In this document: piece by piece, positions 47,194 to 56,592 of the stretch
Layout of the letters: each line of letters opens with the position of its first letter
Numbering within the stretch: position 1 is the first letter of the stretch
Origin: Pseudomonadota bacterium
GTDB lineage: Bacteria; Pseudomonadota; Gammaproteobacteria; JAKAQQ01
Reading direction: 5' to 3'
Assembly (NCBI GenBank): GCA_021798115.1
Contig: JAJZYM010000001.1
Location: forward strand, 232,421 to 296,420
DNA length: 64,000 bases
Program-made: the position numbers and the translations under genes
Notes under the pieces: model-generated
What the model saw: the letters and a program-made list of their open reading frames with translations, nothing else
The model's database searches: none
What the model was told of the DNA's origin: nothing

Positions 47194-48488
47194 ATCTTGA
47201 GGCCCAGAGTCTGGAGGATCAGCACGACATTGAGGCCGGTGATGGCCCAGGCGAGACCGTAGGCCACGACGACCGTCGTCCGACGATTACGTAACGAGCC
47301 CATGAGTTTCCGGTCGGATGTGAAGCGCGCCAGAGGGAGAAGAGCCAAGGGAAGACCGAAACTGATGATCACCTGGGTCAAGATGAGGACCGCGGTCGGC
47401 GAAAACCCCGAGGCAATCACAAGAAACGCCGGAATCATGGTGAGGCCCCTCCGAAGCCAAAGTGGAAACCGGCGACCGAGAAAGCCTTGCATGATGACCT
47501 GACCGGCCACCGTGCCGACGGTGGATGAGGCAACGCCCGAGGCCAGAAGGGCGAGAGCGTAGAGAAGGGCTGCCCCTGTGCCAAGAAGTGGGACGAGTGT
47601 TCGGTAGGCCTGGTTCAATCCGGCGACGTTGACGATTCCGTCGTGATGAAAGGTGGCGGCGGCCATGATCAGCATGGCAAGATTGGTCAGCGTGGCCACA
47701 GCCATGGCGATGCCGATATCAAGGGTTTCAAAACGAAGTATGCGCCGTTTGGTTCGGGCGTCGCGGACCGGCAGGCGGTCCTGTGTCAAGGCCGAATGGA
47801 GAAAGATGACATGGGGCATCACGGTGGCTCCGACGATGCCCACCGCGAGATAGAGGGCCCCGTGGGGAAGCGAGGGAAGGAAAAGGCCTTGGGCCACGTG
47901 GGACCAATGTGGGCCGCCGAGAGGGATCTCGACGAGATACGCGAGTGTGACCAGCGAGACAACCGCGGCCATGACGGCTTCCAAAGGCCGGAAGCCGTGC
48001 CGTTCGAGGGTCAGAACGATGACAACCGTGATTGCGGTGAGCGCGCCTCCCACCGGCAGACTGACCGAAAGCAGTATGTGAAAGGCAATGCTTGCCCCGA
48101 CGAACTCGGCCACGTCCGTTGCCGCCGCAACGATCTCCATCGAAACCCAAAGGATGGCGATCGTTTTCGGCCCGTAATGCTCGCGGCAAAGCTCGGCGAG
48201 ATTGCGTCCGGAGGCGAGCCCAAGCTTGGCGGCAAGATACTGCATGACGGCCGCCGTGAGGCTGGCGCCGGCAACCACCCACAAAAGCGCGTATCCGAAC
48301 GCCGATCCGCCCTGAAGATTGGTTGCGAAGTTCCCCGGGTCAATGTAGGCGATGGCGGCGATAAACGCCGGCCCGAGAAACGGGAGGAAGCGCGCAGGGC
48401 CACGGCGGAGACTTCGGCCCTCAAGGATGTCCAGGGCGTCGTCCTTCGTCCTTCGGCTCGAACTGCGTAAACGTTCCGCGAGATCCAT
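47190..48488 (-). CDS. mntH: NRAMP-family divalent metal transporter (MntH-like)
   Basis: Proton-coupled Mn2+/Fe2+ importer of the inner membrane, 432 residues and about eleven helices. The metal-binding motif of helix 1 is IAYIDPGNFATN (DPGN) and that of helix 6 is VGATVMPHVIFLHSAL (MPH). ATG 48488 follows GGGAG at seven bases; an upstream in-frame start would add 41 unlikely residues. A perfect AT-rich palindrome at 48560-48575 lies in the divergent promoter region shared with folE and may be a metal-responsive operator. Confidence 0.93.
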   Translation of the reverse strand: MDLAERLRSSSRRTKDDALDILEGRSLRRGPARFLPFLGPAFIAAIAYIDPGNFATNLQGGSAFGYALLWVVAGASLTAAVMQYLAAKLGLASGRNLAELCREHYGPKTIAILWVSMEIVAAATDVAEFVGASIAFHILLSVSLPVGGALTAITVVIVLTLERHGFRPLEAVMAAVVSLVTLAYLVEIPLGGPHWSHVAQGLFLPSLPHGALYLAVGIVGATVMPHVIFLHSALTQDRLPVRDARTKRRILRFETLDIGIAMAVATLTNLAMLIMAAATFHHDGIVNVAGLNQAYRTLVPLLGTGAALLYALALLASGVASSTVGTVAGQVIMQGFLGRRFPLWLRRGLTMIPAFLVIASGFSPTAVLILTQVIISFGLPLALLPLARFTSDRKLMGSLRNRRTTVVVAYGLAWAITGLNVVLILQTLGLKI

Positions 48489-48559
48489 TCGAGACTCCCG
48501 CCGCGTGACGGCACGATCATAACTCCGAGCAGGCGTTGGGGAGGCCGTCTCTAGGGTGG

Positions 48560-48575
48560 TTCTATTAAAATAGAA
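48560..48575. promoter_or_regulatory. AT-rich palindrome between divergent mntH and folE
   Basis: TTCTATT, two A residues, then AATAGAA: perfect 7-bp arms in a region that is otherwise GC-rich. It is 72 bases from the mntH start and 26 from the folE start. It could be an operator for a metal or redox regulator and also overlaps AT-rich -10-like sequence. It does not match the E. coli MntR or Fur consensus by eye. Confidence 0.5.
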
Positions 48576-48600
48576 ATCTTGAAAAGTCGCGGGTCCGTTC

Positions 48601-49188
48601 TTGTCCGACACCTCTCTCCCCCCCGATCCACGTTTCGTGGAGTTGGTCGCCTGTTACCGCAGGATGCTTGCGTTGCTCGGCGAGGACGAGCAACGCGAAG
48701 GGTTACGACGCACGCCCGGCCGTGCCGCCGAAGCCCTGCGTTTTCTCACGCGCGGTTATGGGACGCGGCTTGAGGATGTGGTCAACGGTGCGCTTTTTGA
48801 AACCGATCTCGACGAAATGGTCGTGGTCCGAGGCGTCGAGTTCTACTCGTTGTGCGAGCATCATCTCCTGCCTTTCTTTGGGTATTGTCATGTCGGTTAT
48901 CTTCCACGTGGGCGTGTCCTTGGGCTGTCCAAAGTCGCCCGTCTAGTCGACGTTTTTGCGCGACGTCTTCAGGTTCAGGAACAGATGACTGTACAAATTG
49001 CACGCGCCGTCTCTGAAGTGACCGGCGCCCTCGGTGTTGGTGTGGTCGTCGAGGCCCGACACCTGTGCATGATGATGCGCGGTGTCGAGAAGCAGCACAG
49101 TTCGACCACGACATCATCGATGCTTGGCGAGTTTCGGCTTAATGCCGCAACCCGGGCGGAGTTTTTGAGCTCCGTGGGTCGAAGTTGA
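48601..49188 (+). CDS. folE: GTP cyclohydrolase I FolE
   Basis: Makes 7,8-dihydroneopterin triphosphate for folate and for queuosine (via QueD at 30 kb). The 195-residue product has the zinc ligands in [12 protein letters not shown] (Cys and His) and [16 protein letters not shown] (second Cys), so it is the zinc-dependent IA type. The N-terminal [20 protein letters not shown] helix is also typical. TTG 48601 is the likely start; no in-frame ATG gives a full domain. It is divergent from mntH, with a palindrome between. Confidence 0.95.
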   Translation: MSDTSLPPDPRFVELVACYRRMLALLGEDEQREGLRRTPGRAAEALRFLTRGYGTRLEDVVNGALFETDLDEMVVVRGVEFYSLCEHHLLPFFGYCHVGYLPRGRVLGLSKVARLVDVFARRLQVQEQMTVQIARAVSEVTGALGVGVVVEARHLCMMMRGVEKQHSSTTTSSMLGEFRLNAATRAEFLSSVGRS

Positions 49189-49255
49189 TGATGCTTGGGA
49201 TCTGTCTGGAAACGGATCGATCACCTCCGTACACGGATTCACGACGCGACGATCG

Positions 49256-50098
49256 GTGACATCGCCGATTTTTGGCTCGCGTCGACGGGCATTGACCGTG
49301 CTGGTTTGCGGCCCTCATCCTGGTGGGCGGTGGCTGGTGGGTCTGGTATCGGCTCGTCGGGCGCTATTACGTGACGACGGAAGACGCCTACGTGCACGGA
49401 GACCGGATTCCGATCGCGTGCCAGTGCGCCGGGACGGTCGTGTTGTACAACGTGGCCGACACCGAGACCGTTCGTCGTGGCGCGGTCCTTTTGCGTCTCA
49501 ACGATACGCGCGCGCGGCTTGCGCTTTCTGCCACGGACGCCGGTCTTGAGGAGGCCGTGCAGTCGCGCCCGGGTGTGGTGTGCGCAGGTCCGCCAGGACG
49601 AGGCGGCCTTGAAGGCGGCGTGGAGCCGGGCGCGCCTGGCTGAGACCAACGGCCACCTGGCGCGTGTTCTCCTGAAGTCTCACGTGATCACAAGGCAGGA
49701 GGCACAAACCCTCCAGAGCCGGGCGGTGGTTGCGCGCGCCGTGTGGAACTGGATCAGGCACGTCTCACGGCCGCCCGCATGCGGGCGGCCCGTGACCCTC
49801 TTGTCGACGTGCCCCTCGTCGTCGGGTCACGACCGGCGCTGCACGACCACCGACTCACAGCCGCGCTCGGCCCACAGAATATCTGACGAGTCGCACCCTG
49901 GTGCAGTCCAAGGCTCTCTTGGGGTCCTCGCAGGGGGCGGTCATGCCTTTGGCACACACCGTTCTCCGCCACGCTTTCATGATGGCGACCGACGACTATT
50001 TCTGGCTTTCAGGTTGGCTCTTCCTTCTGTCCGTTCCGTTGGTCTGGATGGCCCGTGGGCCCTTCCGTCCGAGCGGAGTGCCCCTCACGGTTGAGTGA
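49256..50098 (+). pseudogene. Collapsed emrA-emrB efflux pair (HlyD-family adaptor fused to MFS remnant)
   Basis: The N-terminal part of an EmrA-type adaptor is spread over at least three frames: RRRALTVLV from about 49280, then VGGGWWVWYRLVGRYYVTTE and DAYVHGDRIPI (HlyD barrel region) from about 49325, then VRQDEAALKAAWSRARLAE and LLKSHVITRQEAQTLQSR from about 49590, with a further shift near 49745. The sequence then jumps to the last 65 residues of a DHA2-type MFS transporter (FWLSGWLFLLSVPLVWMARG) at 49901-50098. The rest of emrA and nearly all of emrB have been deleted. It is not functional. Confidence 0.82.
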
Positions 50099-50101
50099 TC
50101 C

Positions 50102-51412
50102 TCAGACTTCGTCACTCTCCGGATTCACACGGTGGATCCCAAGACTACGGAGCTTGCGGTAAAGATGCGTGCGCTCCATGCCGCTGGCCTCCGCAAGCCG
50201 CCCGATGCGCCCTTCGCAGCGTCGCAAGAGTTCTTCCAGATAGGCCCGCTCGAACCGCTCGCGTGCGTCGCGCAGAGGCAAGCCCAACCAGTCCTCGCCA
50301 AGGACACTGCGGTGCGGGCGGGCGATGTCGTTCCGACGGGCGAGAACCTGCTGCACAGCATCAGGGCTGATTTCTTCAGTCTCGGCTTCATGGAGCACGG
50401 TTTCGACAACATGCGACAGCTGCCGGAGGTTGCCGGGCCAGTCTTGTTGACGCAGAAAATGCAGTGCGCCCATGGAAAAGCGCCGGTACGGCAGCGCCTG
50501 GGTCGTGGTGAATCGCTCGGCGAGTGTGGTGACCAGTTCGGGGATGTCGGGGCGGTAATCGCGAACCGCGGGCACGGTTAGGACCCGGCGGCCCACACGT
50601 TCCAGAAGTTCCGCAGCCACTTCGTGGCGTTCCATGCGGAGTCCAAGCTCTGAGGTGGCGGTGGAGATCAGGAATCGCCGACTTTGTTCTTCGGGACTGA
50701 GTGCGATGAGCCACGCGAGCAGACGATCTTGTGCCGCGGTCGTCAACCCCTCCAGATCTTGGAGATAGAGGGTTCCGTCCGTTGCCGCACGGGCCCGGTC
50801 GACAAAAACCGTGGGAGATTCGATATCGGTCGGGGGGCAGGGGATGAACGGGCCGTGGCGCTGAGTTCTCTCGTGCAAGGCCCGGGCAATTTCCTCTCGT
50901 CCGCTCCCGGGCTCTCCGATGAGGAGCGTTTCGAGAGGAAGGCGGGCGAGAGTCGAGACGGCCTGCCGGAGCGCATGCAGCGTGTCGCTGCGGCCCCAGG
51001 CGGGATCAAGGAGAATCGGCGGTGGCGCTGGGACGGGAGATACGCGGACCTGCATTTCGAGGGCGCGGGTGACCGCCGAAAGGAGGCGGCGTAAGGAAAT
51101 GGGTTTTTCGAGAACATCCACCGCGCCCCACCTCGACGCTTCGAGAGCCGCATCGATGGTGGCGTGGCCCGAGATCATGATGACGGGCGTCTTGTCGTGT
51201 CCGGACCATTCCCGCAGCAGGGTAATGCCGTCGGAATCGGGCAACCAGATATCAAGCAAAATCAGGTCGTAGGATCCCAAGCTACGGGCCTGGCGAGCCT
51301 CTTCAGCGGTGCCGGCGGTGTCCACCCGGTAACCCTCTTCGCTCAGAATCTCGTGGAGCAGAACGAGAATGTCGTGTTCGTCATCCACGACAAGAATGCG
51401 GGTTGTTGTCAC
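50102..51412 (-). CDS. ntrX: NtrX-like response regulator with degenerate AAA+ domain
   Basis: Partner of the histidine kinase next to it. The 436 residues comprise a receiver domain (RILVVDDEHDILVLL; phosphorylated Asp in LILLDIWLPD; Lys in VLEKPIS), a shortened AAA+ domain, and a Fis-type helix-turn-helix (IGRLAEASGMERTHLYRKLR). The AAA+ domain is unusual: Walker A reads GEPGSGREE with arginine for lysine, the GAFTGA sigma-54 loop is absent, and Walker B is GTLYLQDLEG. It therefore probably does not activate sigma-54 polymerase in the usual way. GTG 51412 overlaps the kinase stop by four bases. Bases 50099-50101 separate it from the convergent pseudogene. Confidence 0.85.
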   Translation of the reverse strand: MTTTRILVVDDEHDILVLLHEILSEEGYRVDTAGTAEEARQARSLGSYDLILLDIWLPDSDGITLLREWSGHDKTPVIMISGHATIDAALEASRWGAVDVLEKPISLRRLLSAVTRALEMQVRVSPVPAPPPILLDPAWGRSDTLHALRQAVSTLARLPLETLLIGEPGSGREEIARALHERTQRHGPFIPCPPTDIESPTVFVDRARAATDGTLYLQDLEGLTTAAQDRLLAWLIALSPEEQSRRFLISTATSELGLRMERHEVAAELLERVGRRVLTVPAVRDYRPDIPELVTTLAERFTTTQALPYRRFSMGALHFLRQQDWPGNLRQLSHVVETVLHEAETEEISPDAVQQVLARRNDIARPHRSVLGEDWLGLPLRDARERFERAYLEELLRRCEGRIGRLAEASGMERTHLYRKLRSLGIHRVNPESDEV

Positions 51413-53643
51413 AGTGGTTCGGCCTCACTCGGGTGGTAGCGATGCGCGGCGGCCCGAAGCCGCTCCGCTCGTGTGCGCTCGTTGACCGGCAGCACGACGG
51501 CAATGCGCGCGCCACCTTCTGCCCGGTTGCTCAGAAGGGTATGCCCACCGTGCTCCTCGATGATTTTCTTGGTGATGGCGAGCCCGAGCCCTGTCCCTCG
51601 AGGTTTGCTCGTGGTGTAGGGCTCAAAAGCGTGTTCAAGCATGACCGGACTGAAGCCCGGCCCGTTGTCCTCGACGAGGAGTTCGGCATCGCCCTGCACG
51701 AGATCGTAACGGACGCGGAGCAGGACCTGCCCCTTCGTTTGGCCGTAAAGTGCTTCAAGAGCGTTGCGTAGGAGATTGTGAAGAACCTGACGAATCCGTT
51801 CTTCGTCGGCTTCGATCAGTGGCGCCGGCTCGGCAAGATCGGTGACGATCTCGATGTGCGGGTAGCGGCCTCGGTAGAGGTCCGCGACTTCGGCAGTGAG
51901 AGCGCTGAGATCGAAACGGGTGAATCTGAGGTCGGGAGCACGTGCGTAATCGCCGAAAGCCCGCACCATGTTCTGCAGGGCTTCGACTTGCCGGACGATG
52001 GTCTCGACGGCGTGCTGTAACCAGGCTCGGTCGCTCTCGCTCAGGCGGTCGAAGAAGCGATGGCCGATCCGTTCGGCGGTGAGCTGAATGGGGGTCAGGG
52101 GGTTACGGATTTCGTGCGCCATACGTCGCGCGACCTCCCCCCACGCCGCATCGTGCTGGGCCTCCAAGAGATCGGTGAGGTCTTCGAACACCACGGCACC
52201 GCCGCGCCCAATGCCCGGAAGCTCCGGGAGCGCGGTCACACGGGCCACCACGACGCGTCGTCGCCGTCCTCCGCCCAGCACAATCTCCCGGCGGATTTCT
52301 TCCTGACTCGCGGGAAGGAGCTCGTCGACGGTGGCAAAAAAGTCTTCGAGAGCAGGATGGGCGGCACGCAGCGCACCCACATCCCGGCCGACGTCCTGTT
52401 CACGATTGAGCCCAAGAAGACGTCGTGCGGCTTCGTTGGCGAGTTCGAGCACACGCCGCTCGTCGAAGACCAAGACCCCCGCCGAGAGGTGTGCCAGCAC
52501 CGTTTCGAGAAGAGCTCGCTCGTGCTCCTCGCGCTGGCGGTGCTCTTCCGCGGTTCGTTGCGCTGTCTCGAGGCGTCCGATCATGCGGTTGAACGGGCGC
52601 TTGAGAGGGCCAAAATCGTCGCCGGTCGTTTCGAGACGGACATCCAGTCGCCCTTCGGCCACCGCGCCGATCGCGCCGACCAGCTCGTCGACCGGGGCGA
52701 CGATGCGTCGGGCGAAGTAAAGCGCGGCAGTGACCAGAGCGAGAACCCCCAGGAGGGTCACGAGAATGAGAGTCAGGATGAGACTCCAAGTGAGCGGTCG
52801 GCGGAGAAGTGTGAGTTCTTCGTAGCGCGCGTAGGCCTTCTCGACCTGGCGTGCGGTTCGTGTTTCGTGTCCCGAGACAGGGAATACGGCTTCAAGAACG
52901 AGCGGCCTCGCAAAAGGATCGGAGGTCGGCACGGGCACAACGGCGCGAACGGTGTAGTGGTGGCCTTGGCCTGGAGACAGAACCACGTTGGTGGAGGCGT
53001 GGGTGGCCTCTTCCAGCGCGGCACGGGAGGGCGTGGGTGGTAAGAGCAAGAAAGGAAACGCCGAGTCCATCGCAACGATGCGTCCGTTGCTGTCGAGCAG
53101 AACGACGTCCAGGGCGTGCGATTGGGAACGGAGGCGTCCCAAGAGAAATGGCCATGCGGACGGTGCCGTGAGGGCAAGATTTCGGGCCAGCCGGCGTGTG
53201 ATGTGAAGATCTTTTTTCAGGGTGTCGTCGATAGCGCCTCGGCTGAGCGCGACGGCTGTGTGGACGACGCGAGTGACCGGGGGGGCGTACCAAGACCGAA
53301 TGCTGTTGCGGATGAACACCACGGCGAATGCGCAGATGAGCACGACCGGAATCAGGGCAAGGCCGACGAACGTCCGCACCATGCGTCGTATGAGGTTCCA
53401 TCCGGGTTCCCGTCTCGGATAGATCCGTCCGAGATGGATGATCTGCACGGCGATCAGACTCAACAGCCCCGTGGTACCGAACACGACGAGCACAAGAAGA
53501 GGAATGTCGAGCTCGCCGAAGAGACCGGGATTTTCGGTGGTTGAAGCCAGGAGGACGAACGTGCAAAAGACGGCCAGAAGCGTCGCCGCCGTGAGGAGCG
53601 GCAACAAGCGCGGTTTCAAGGAACGAGTCGGGTGCTTGCCCAC
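51409..53643 (-). CDS. ntrY: NtrY-like sensor histidine kinase
   Basis: Membrane sensor kinase of 744 residues with GTG 53643 as start. Three or four N-terminal membrane helices (LLPLLTAATLLAVFCTFVLL; LLVLVVFGTTGLLSLIAV; TFVGLALIPVVLICAFAVVF) flank a periplasmic region, and a further helix (LILTLILVTLLGVLALVTAA) leads to HAMP, PAS-like, HisKA and HATPase domains. The phosphorylated His is in MAHEIRNPLTPIQLT; the ATPase motifs are NLLRNALEAL, EDNGPGFSP and GTGLGLAI. The start is uncertain because the frame is open to 53685, inside DUF4390. DUF4390-ntrY-ntrX downstream of rsmB is a recurrent gammaproteobacterial order. Confidence 0.9.
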   Translation of the reverse strand: MGKHPTRSLKPRLLPLLTAATLLAVFCTFVLLASTTENPGLFGELDIPLLVLVVFGTTGLLSLIAVQIIHLGRIYPRREPGWNLIRRMVRTFVGLALIPVVLICAFAVVFIRNSIRSWYAPPVTRVVHTAVALSRGAIDDTLKKDLHITRRLARNLALTAPSAWPFLLGRLRSQSHALDVVLLDSNGRIVAMDSAFPFLLLPPTPSRAALEEATHASTNVVLSPGQGHHYTVRAVVPVPTSDPFARPLVLEAVFPVSGHETRTARQVEKAYARYEELTLLRRPLTWSLILTLILVTLLGVLALVTAALYFARRIVAPVDELVGAIGAVAEGRLDVRLETTGDDFGPLKRPFNRMIGRLETAQRTAEEHRQREEHERALLETVLAHLSAGVLVFDERRVLELANEAARRLLGLNREQDVGRDVGALRAAHPALEDFFATVDELLPASQEEIRREIVLGGGRRRRVVVARVTALPELPGIGRGGAVVFEDLTDLLEAQHDAAWGEVARRMAHEIRNPLTPIQLTAERIGHRFFDRLSESDRAWLQHAVETIVRQVEALQNMVRAFGDYARAPDLRFTRFDLSALTAEVADLYRGRYPHIEIVTDLAEPAPLIEADEERIRQVLHNLLRNALEALYGQTKGQVLLRVRYDLVQGDAELLVEDNGPGFSPVMLEHAFEPYTTSKPRGTGLGLAITKKIIEEHGGHTLLSNRAEGGARIAVVLPVNERTRAERLRAAAHRYHPSEAEPL

Positions 53644-54179
53644 GGGCTCGAGCTTTCCCAGTTTGTCCACAAACCCGCCAGCCACCGAAGGGCGTGGGGG
53701 ATGTCGTCCACGTGAAGGGTAACGCGGGCACGGAGACGGTAGTGCCCTCCCGCCCGCAGCAGGCTGCCGTCCACGAGAGGAATCTCGTGGGGGTGCTCCA
53801 GCGCCATGATCACGCGTGCGAAGGTTGGATAACTGGTTTGGACACCGGTCTCGAGATCGCGGACGACGTAACGCCCGAGAACGGTGTGGTACGCGATGCG
53901 GTACCGCTGGTCGATCCGGGCCAGCGTGTCCCCCCAGAAGAGGAAGGTGTGGCCGTCGACGATGTGGATCTTGAGGCTGAGCGTGATCGGAATGCCGTGA
54001 AGCAGGGCGTGACGTACGGTCCGGTTCGGCGCAATCTGCAGGCGCCCGTGGAGGTAGTAGACGCTGTGTCGGCGGACCACCACGAGTCGCTCAACACGCA
54101 GCCCTGCATGAGCCGTCCCCGCCAGGCCCGCGGCGGCGAGGAGAGCAAGAACGGCAAGGCGGGAGCGGTGTGGATGCAA
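53616..54179 (-). CDS. DUF4390 periplasmic protein
   Basis: A 187-residue secreted protein with signal peptide (LAVLALLAAAGLAGTAHA). The mature part has VYYLHGRLQIAPNRTVRHAL and GIPITLSLKIHIVDG, LLRAGGHYRLRARVTLHVDD, and an end WESSSPWASTRLVP that matches the DUF4390 pattern. Function is unknown, but the family is consistently linked to ntrY. Its 3' end overlaps the kinase start region by about 28 bases, and it follows rsmB by 11 bases. Confidence 0.88.
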   Translation of the reverse strand: MHPHRSRLAVLALLAAAGLAGTAHAGLRVERLVVVRRHSVYYLHGRLQIAPNRTVRHALLHGIPITLSLKIHIVDGHTFLFWGDTLARIDQRYRIAYHTVLGRYVVRDLETGVQTSYPTFARVIMALEHPHEIPLVDGSLLRAGGHYRLRARVTLHVDDIPHALRWLAGLWTNWESSSPWASTRLVP

Positions 54180-54190
54180 GGGTGTGGACG

Positions 54191-55642
54191 TCAGGAGCTA
54201 TGACTTATAGGGTCGGGTGTGTTCTGTGGCCGTCGATCTTGGGAGTATCGGTCAGGGGCGTGCGGGTTGCAACCCTGTTCGGGTCCGCCCGGGTTGTTGT
54301 GGATGCGGTCTGTGGATGCGGTCTTGAGAAAAACCGCGTAGAAGAAGCCGTCCATGCCCTCCTCACCCGTAAGATTGTGTATCCCGGTGGGCTCGTGACG
54401 GCCCCAAGGGACCGCGGGGTCGAGCAACATGCCCTCTTTCATGTGGTTGTTGAGGAAGGTGCGCACGACCTCGTCCGTCTCTTCACGGAAAACGGAGCAG
54501 GAGGTAAAAAGCAGACGGCCTCCGGGCCGGAGATGTCCCCAAAGATTCTCAAGGAGCTGGAAGGCGAGTGTAGCGCGTGCGCGTATGTCTTCCGGGTGCC
54601 TGTGAATCTTGACGTCGGGATGGCGGCGAACGGTTCCGGAGGCCGTGCAGGGGGTGTCGAGCAGGATGCGGTCGAATTGTTCCTGGGGGGGCAGAGCTTC
54701 GGGTTGAGAAGCGTCGGCGTGGCGAAGTTCGACGCCCGTGTGCCCGAGACGCTCGAGTTCTCGTCGTGTGTATTCGAGGCGGCGCGCGCTGATGTCAAAC
54801 CCAACCAAACGGCAATGCTCGGGAGCGGTTTCTCTGATCTGGGCCAATTTGTTGCCCGGCGCGCAACAAGCGTCAAGGATGTGGTTCCCGGGTTCGGGGG
54901 CCAGGAGCGGCACGGCGAGTTGGGCGGCCTCGTCCTGCACACTCGCCCACCCACGGGTATAGACATCCAAGGAGGCGGTGGGTCGTGGGGTTGCGAGGAT
55001 GAGCCCGTAAGATGCTCGGTGCGTGGGTCGAGAGTCCACTCCCTGTGCCTCGAGCGCCGCCCGGCAATCGGCAACATGGGCGCGGCGGATGTTGACGCGC
55101 AAGGTCATGGGTGCTCTCTCGAGCCCGGCCTCAAGGAGCCGTGGCCAATCGTCGGGCCAGTCCTGCTGAAGCCGCGTGATCCACCATGCCGGATGGGCGT
55201 AGCGGAGCTCTAAGTCGTTGCGGGCGCGATCGTCAAGATCACGGCGTTCGCGCGTGACGCGACGGAGAACCGCATTGAGGAGCGGGGCAGCGCGTCCGAG
55301 ACCCAGAAGACGGCTTGCCTCGACCGTGGCCGCAACCGCTGCATGATCGGGGATGTGGGTGTGCAAGATTTGGGCCAAGCCGACAAGGCCGAGGCTGCGC
55401 AGACGAGGATCGTCCTCTTCCGAGGCTCCGGAACGAGCAATGGCCCACAGACGGTCGAGCGCAGGGTGGTAACGGATGGTGGTTGACACGAGATCGTAGA
55501 CAAAGGCCTTTTCTTGGGCTCCGACACCCGCAAGTGCAGCCTCGAGATGACGTCCATGGTGGACAACCAAGTGCACGATGCGAGCGGCCTGAGCCCGACT
55601 CTCGGCGCCGGATGAAGGGGAACGTTGCGCATCGCTGTTCAC
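54191..55642 (-). CDS. rsmB: 16S rRNA (cytosine(967)-C5)-methyltransferase RsmB
   Basis: Methylates C967 of 16S rRNA. The 483 residues have the NusB-like N-terminal domain (AARIVHLVVHHGRHLEAAL) and a methyltransferase domain. The SAM motif reads DACCAPGNK, whereas DxCAAPGGK is usual. The catalytic cysteines are in DTPCTASGTVRRHPD and TSCSVF. After the normal end (DGFFYAVFLK) there is a tail of about 43 low-complexity residues rich in Asn, Pro and Asp, so the original stop may have been lost. GTG 55642 overlaps the fmt stop by four bases. Confidence 0.93.
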   Translation of the reverse strand: MNSDAQRSPSSGAESRAQAARIVHLVVHHGRHLEAALAGVGAQEKAFVYDLVSTTIRYHPALDRLWAIARSGASEEDDPRLRSLGLVGLAQILHTHIPDHAAVAATVEASRLLGLGRAAPLLNAVLRRVTRERRDLDDRARNDLELRYAHPAWWITRLQQDWPDDWPRLLEAGLERAPMTLRVNIRRAHVADCRAALEAQGVDSRPTHRASYGLILATPRPTASLDVYTRGWASVQDEAAQLAVPLLAPEPGNHILDACCAPGNKLAQIRETAPEHCRLVGFDISARRLEYTRRELERLGHTGVELRHADASQPEALPPQEQFDRILLDTPCTASGTVRRHPDVKIHRHPEDIRARATLAFQLLENLWGHLRPGGRLLFTSCSVFREETDEVVRTFLNNHMKEGMLLDPAVPWGRHEPTGIHNLTGEEGMDGFFYAVFLKTASTDRIHNNPGGPEQGCNPHAPDRYSQDRRPQNTPDPISHSS

Positions 55643-56583
55643 AGCAAACGGCGCCCGAGAAGGGGGGTGCGCCAGCCTCTGAGAAAATCGCCGGCTTTCA
55701 AGCATGGCTTCCCGCTGCGCTGCAGTTGTGTGATGCGTAGCCGTCCCGAGCCGCAGGCGACATCAATGCCTTCCTCGCTTGCCGCGATGATCATCCCGGG
55801 CGGAGATGCAGAGTCTTCGACGAACGCGATGGCCTCGTGCACGACCAGACGGTTGGCGGGATGCGTCAGGTCCAGAAAGGCATAGGTCCTGGGCCAGGGA
55901 GTGAACGCGCGCACGCGTCGTTCGAGTTCTTCCGCCCCCAGTGTCCAGTCGAGATGACCGTCTTCTTTGCGCAGACGCGGAGCATACGTGGCATCGTCTT
56001 CGTTTTGATCGTCCGGCACGAGCGTAGGGTTGGTTGCAAGGGTGTCGAGAACCTCGAGGAGGCAGCGTGTGCCGAGCCGGGCGAGTCGCTCACCGAGCGC
56101 TCCGGCCGTATCGGAAGCGAGGATGGGCTCCGGGCAGCGGCGGTACACGGGACCGTCGTCGAGACGTGCGCTCATGCGCATGATGCTCACACCGGTTTGT
56201 GCGTCGCCGGCGAGAATGGCGTGCGCGATGGGCGAGGCGCCGCGCCAGCGTGGCAGTAAAGACGCGTGGACGTTGAGCGCCCCCAAGGGGAAGAGTGCAA
56301 GCCACGAGGCGGGGAGAAGACGGCCGTAGGCCGCAATCACGGCCGCGTCGGCACCGGTTGCCTGGATCATTTTCAGAAGGTGCGGGGCGCGAAGGCTGCG
56401 GGGCACCAAAACGGGCAGTTTCAATCTCTCGGCTGCGAGAGCCACGTCGGTGGGGCGCAGCCGACGTCCGCGGCCCACCGCCTCTGGAGCCTGGGTCAGT
56501 ACAAGACAGACCTCGTGGCGCGAGACCAACCCTTCAAGGACCGTGGTCGCGAAAGAGGGGCTGCCCGCGAAGACGAGCCGCAC
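55639..56583 (-). CDS. fmt: Methionyl-tRNA formyltransferase Fmt
   Basis: Formylates initiator Met-tRNA. The 314-residue length is normal. Markers are MRLVFAGSPSFATTVLEGL at the start, VIAAYGRLLPASWL, and the active-site block NVHASLLPRWRGASPIAHAI followed by MRMSARLDDGP. The start is GTG 56583, nine bases after def. def-fmt-rsmB on one transcript is the standard order. Confidence 0.97.
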   Translation of the reverse strand: MRLVFAGSPSFATTVLEGLVSRHEVCLVLTQAPEAVGRGRRLRPTDVALAAERLKLPVLVPRSLRAPHLLKMIQATGADAAVIAAYGRLLPASWLALFPLGALNVHASLLPRWRGASPIAHAILAGDAQTGVSIMRMSARLDDGPVYRRCPEPILASDTAGALGERLARLGTRCLLEVLDTLATNPTLVPDDQNEDDATYAPRLRKEDGHLDWTLGAEELERRVRAFTPWPRTYAFLDLTHPANRLVVHEAIAFVEDSASPPGMIIAASEEGIDVACGSGRLRITQLQRSGKPCLKAGDFLRGWRTPLLGRRLL

Positions 56584-56592
56584 CGGGCGTGG

